DNA from: DASSBG01 sp035699085 | GTDB taxonomy: Bacteria; Pseudomonadota; Gammaproteobacteria; Xanthomonadales; Rhodanobacteraceae | Length of the DNA: 64,000 nt | Direction: 5' to 3' | NCBI GenBank assembly: GCA_035699085.1 | Contig: DASSBG010000019.1 | Coordinates: 1-64,000 of the forward strand | Shown: positions 62,063-64,000 of the stretch, in pieces | Layout of the letters: each line of letters opens with the position of its first letter | Position numbering within the stretch: the first letter of the stretch is position 1 | The notes under the pieces: generated by a model | What the model was told of the DNA's origin: nothing | Databases searched by the model: none | Seen by the model: the letters and a program-made list of their open reading frames with translations, nothing else | Position numbers and translations under genes: made by a program

Positions 62063-63534
62063 GCGCGCTCTTCGCCGTCGTGTTCGCGCACCACCTCGGC
62101 GGTCAGCGCCGACAGCCGCTTCAGGCGATCGCCCCCGCGGTCGGCCAGCAACTGCTTCAAGCGGCGCTCCGCGGCCTGCTGGTCCAGCGCGTGGTGATCG
62201 GCGAAAGTCGCGGCGAGCGCCTTGCCCAGGCTGTCGAAGATCAGCGCGTAGGCGAACGCGTGCAGCACGCCGCCGCCCAGCGTGCCGAGGCCGGGAAAGG
62301 CCTTGAGCGCATTGCCGGCGATGGCCAGCACGATGGAGGCGCTGGTGCGGATGGTCAGGCGCGCGCGCTTGACGAACGCGTCGATTTCCAGCTCGCTGAC
62401 CGGCACCGCGTAGAGCCGCGCCAGCTCGCGGGTCAGCGCGGTTGCCAGTGCGCCCTGGATGATCAGGTCGCTGCCCGGCACCACCGCCGCCAGCGCGCCG
62501 ATCGCGGCGCGGCGGGTGTAGCGGGTGGTGATCTCCTGCGCCTGGCCGGAGCGCGCCACCCGCTCGGCCTCGCCGATGCGCTGGTCGAGGCCGCCGAGCA
62601 CGGCGCGTTCGCGCGCGGTCTCGAGCGTGTCGCGGTCGGTGCGCGCCAGCCGGGACAAGGCTTGGCGCAGTGGTTCGATCGCGGCGATTCGCGCGCGCTC
62701 CACGCGCTCGACCCGGCCATCCGGCAAGGTCCGCTCGTAGCGTTCGCTGCCGCCGGCGCTGACGGCGACCACTTCGCTGGCGGCGCTGCGGCCGTGCTGG
62801 CGCAGGCGCTCCACCAGCGCCGCGCGCTCGGCCGGCCGCCACTGGTCCGCCTTGTTCAGCACCAGCAGCAGCGGCTTGCCGAACTCCGCCAGCCAACGCA
62901 GCTCCTTCGCCTGCGCGCGGTTGAGGTCGCCGCTGCAGACGTAGAGCACGATGTGCGCGCGCAGCGCTTCGTCGCGCGCCTCGGCCTCGGCCGACTCGCC
63001 GCCGGCCTCGGCGCTGCCGGGCACGTCGGCCAGCAGCATTGGCTGGCCATCGGCCAGTTCGCCGGCATGGTGCGAAACACGGCGCGTGGTGCCGCCCACG
63101 ACATCGCGCTCGACCGCGGCTTGCGGTGCCAGCGCCGCGACCAGGCTGGACTTGCCGCTGGAGATCTCGCCGAAGACCGCGACATACAGCATTGCCTGCG
63201 CGCGCCGCCGGTCGAGCTCGGCCACCTCGCCGTGCAGCGGCTCGGTGTCCGCCCCCAGCGCGTCGAGAGCCTGGATCCGCGCCTCGGTGTGGGCGCGGTC
63301 GGCTACCGGCACGGGCTCCCGGCTGCGCCGGCGCGGCCGCAGCAGGCGCCAGCCCAGCCAGAGCGTCGCGATCACGAACAGCGCCAGTACGGCCGCCACC
63401 GTCCACTGCAGCCACAGTGGCAGCGTCGCCACTCGCTGCGCCAGCGCCACTGTCGTTTCGGTCGCCACCAGCAGCAGCACCAGCAGCAGCGCCAGCACCA
63501 GGAAAGGCAGCAGTGAGCGGAGGCGGAGGCTCAT
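62059..63534 (-). CDS. GTPase with two N-terminal helices and DUF697 domain (first of the operon)
   Basis: 491 residues. Two N-terminal membrane helices (SLLPFLVLALLLVLLLVATET and LQWTVAAVLALFVIATLWLGW), then a G domain: FGEISSGKSSLVAAL, VGGTTRRVSHH, ADVPGSAEAGGES (G3, with Val replacing the usual Thr) and LVLNKADQWR. The C-terminal DUF697 part has AAIGALAAVVPGSDLIIQGALATALTRELARLYAVPVSELEIDAF. Its partner GTPase is the last gene of the operon. TACAAT six bases before the ATG is a likely leaderless promoter for all four genes. Confidence 0.88.
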   Translation of the reverse strand: MSLRLRSLLPFLVLALLLVLLLVATETTVALAQRVATLPLWLQWTVAAVLALFVIATLWLGWRLLRPRRRSREPVPVADRAHTEARIQALDALGADTEPLHGEVAELDRRRAQAMLYVAVFGEISSGKSSLVAALAPQAAVERDVVGGTTRRVSHHAGELADGQPMLLADVPGSAEAGGESAEAEARDEALRAHIVLYVCSGDLNRAQAKELRWLAEFGKPLLLVLNKADQWRPAERAALVERLRQHGRSAASEVVAVSAGGSERYERTLPDGRVERVERARIAAIEPLRQALSRLARTDRDTLETARERAVLGGLDQRIGEAERVARSGQAQEITTRYTRRAAIGALAAVVPGSDLIIQGALATALTRELARLYAVPVSELEIDAFVKRARLTIRTSASIVLAIAGNALKAFPGLGTLGGGVLHAFAYALIFDSLGKALAATFADHHALDQQAAERRLKQLLADRGGDRLKRLSALTAEVVREHDGEERA

Positions 63535-63540
63535 GCGGGC

Positions 63541-63546
63541 ATTGTA
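63541..63546 (-). promoter_or_regulatory. Putative -10 box of the GTPase/cytochrome b561/YceI operon (leaderless)
   Basis: TACAAT on the minus strand, six bases (GCCCGC) before ATG 63534. A truncated GGCGGTGAGCG element starts at 63558, just upstream. Confidence 0.5.
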
Positions 63547-63804
63547 GGTGAGACGTCGGCGGTGAGCGGTGAGCGGTGAAGCGGCGCGGCGGTGCCAAGC
63601 GGCTCCCCGACCTCCTGGCCCGATCCCGATGATCCGGGCAGCAGCGAGTTCCGAACCGCCGGGCGTTTGTGTGCCTGGCTGTTGCCGCTCACCGCTGGCC
63701 GCCGCTGGCCGCCCGTGCCTTTGCGCCGCGCCGCCCGCTGCCGTAGCATGCGGCCGACGTGGCTGGCGGCGGCTGTTCGCGCCGGCCGAATCCATCGGGG
63801 AATC

Positions 63805-64000
63805 ATGCTCGCGACCTGTTTGTTCGCCTTGATCATGGCGGCGTCCAATGCGGCGGCGCCGTTGCCGCCGACGCCTCGGTTTCGCCACTACACCATCGCC
63901 GACGGCCTGCCCTCGAACAACGTCTACAGCACCATCCAGGACACGCGCGGCTACATCTGGGTCGGCACCAACGACGGTCTGGCGCGCTTCGACGGCCGGC
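63805..64000 (+). CDS. Beta-propeller sensor protein, N-terminal end (3' partial)
   Basis: The frame runs off the right edge. A short signal (MLATCLFALIMAASNAAA) leads to PRFRHYTIADGLPSNNVYSTIQDTRGYIWVGTNDGLARFDGR, the first blade of a two-component-regulator propeller (LPSNNV, IWVGT-x-DGL). Proteins with this start continue as large periplasmic sensors linked to a histidine kinase or diguanylate cyclase; which one cannot be told here. GGGG lies about 6 bases before the ATG. Confidence 0.85.
   Translation, partial: MLATCLFALIMAASNAAAPLPPTPRFRHYTIADGLPSNNVYSTIQDTRGYIWVGTNDGLARFDGR

Overview
The window is a GC-rich (clearly above 60 percent), gene-dense chromosomal segment of a gammaproteobacterium, most probably of the order Xanthomonadales/Lysobacterales and close to Rhodanobacteraceae. 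This placement is inferred from gene content and order: an xps-style general secretion cluster, rmlD directly followed by the bifunctional mannose enzyme gene xanB, secreted proteins with IPTL-type C-terminal tails, an H-NS protein, and core enzymes of gammaproteobacterial type. No rRNA or tRNA gene was recognised, so the assignment rests on protein features only.

Layout. 1-1920: end of an RHS polymorphic toxin with a variable tip, a coupled small membrane protein (candidate immunity), a frameshifted small gene and an orphan RHS repeat remnant; this is accessory DNA. 2242-4304: dienelactone hydrolase and bioA. 4362-10141: type II secretion genes gspG-H-I-J-K, a repeat-bearing spacer, then gspL-M-N; gspC, D, E and F are not here. 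10336-15443: nudE-cysQ, a secreted delta-60 repeat protein, trmL, a 52-residue membrane protein and mazG. 15675-19475: ybbP-ybbA against tesA. 19571-22390: a BlaI repressor with an M56 metallopeptidase, then an aldo/keto reductase. 22403-30203: an mdtABC-type RND efflux operon. 30443-37031: POT peptide transporter, thyA, folA, mutT-thiE fusion, rfbD, xanB. 37362-42831: S9 peptidase, a truncated Ig-like surface protein and a beta-helix surface protein. 43021-46547: an Mla/MCE lipid transport operon. 46950-52887: ThrE exporter, H-NS, proS, a DUF4124 protein, pssA, a HolD-like gene and rimI. 53110-58646: valS (interrupted by a frameshift), corA, sdaA. 58729-63534: a lipoprotein, a glutaredoxin-like protein, and a four-gene operon of two DUF697 GTPases around cytochrome b561 and YceI. 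63805 to the end: start of a beta-propeller sensor protein.

Two patterns cut across the window. First, a heptanucleotide (CCGGGTC and variants CCGATTC/CCCATTC) occurs as tandem arrays in several intergenic gaps, usually attached to a dispersed element of about 90 bp that begins with GGCGGTGAGCG; an exact tandem duplication of a related heptamer lies inside valS at the very point where its frame breaks. Second, many genes have a TATAAT-like hexamer exactly six bases before the start codon (gspL, mazG, thyA, rfbD, corA, the GTPase at 63534), which predicts leaderless transcripts.

Most genes are housekeeping or envelope functions. The strongest candidates for something not yet described are the RHS tip with its membrane partner, the heptamer-linked valS break, and the GTPase/cytochrome b561/YceI operon.
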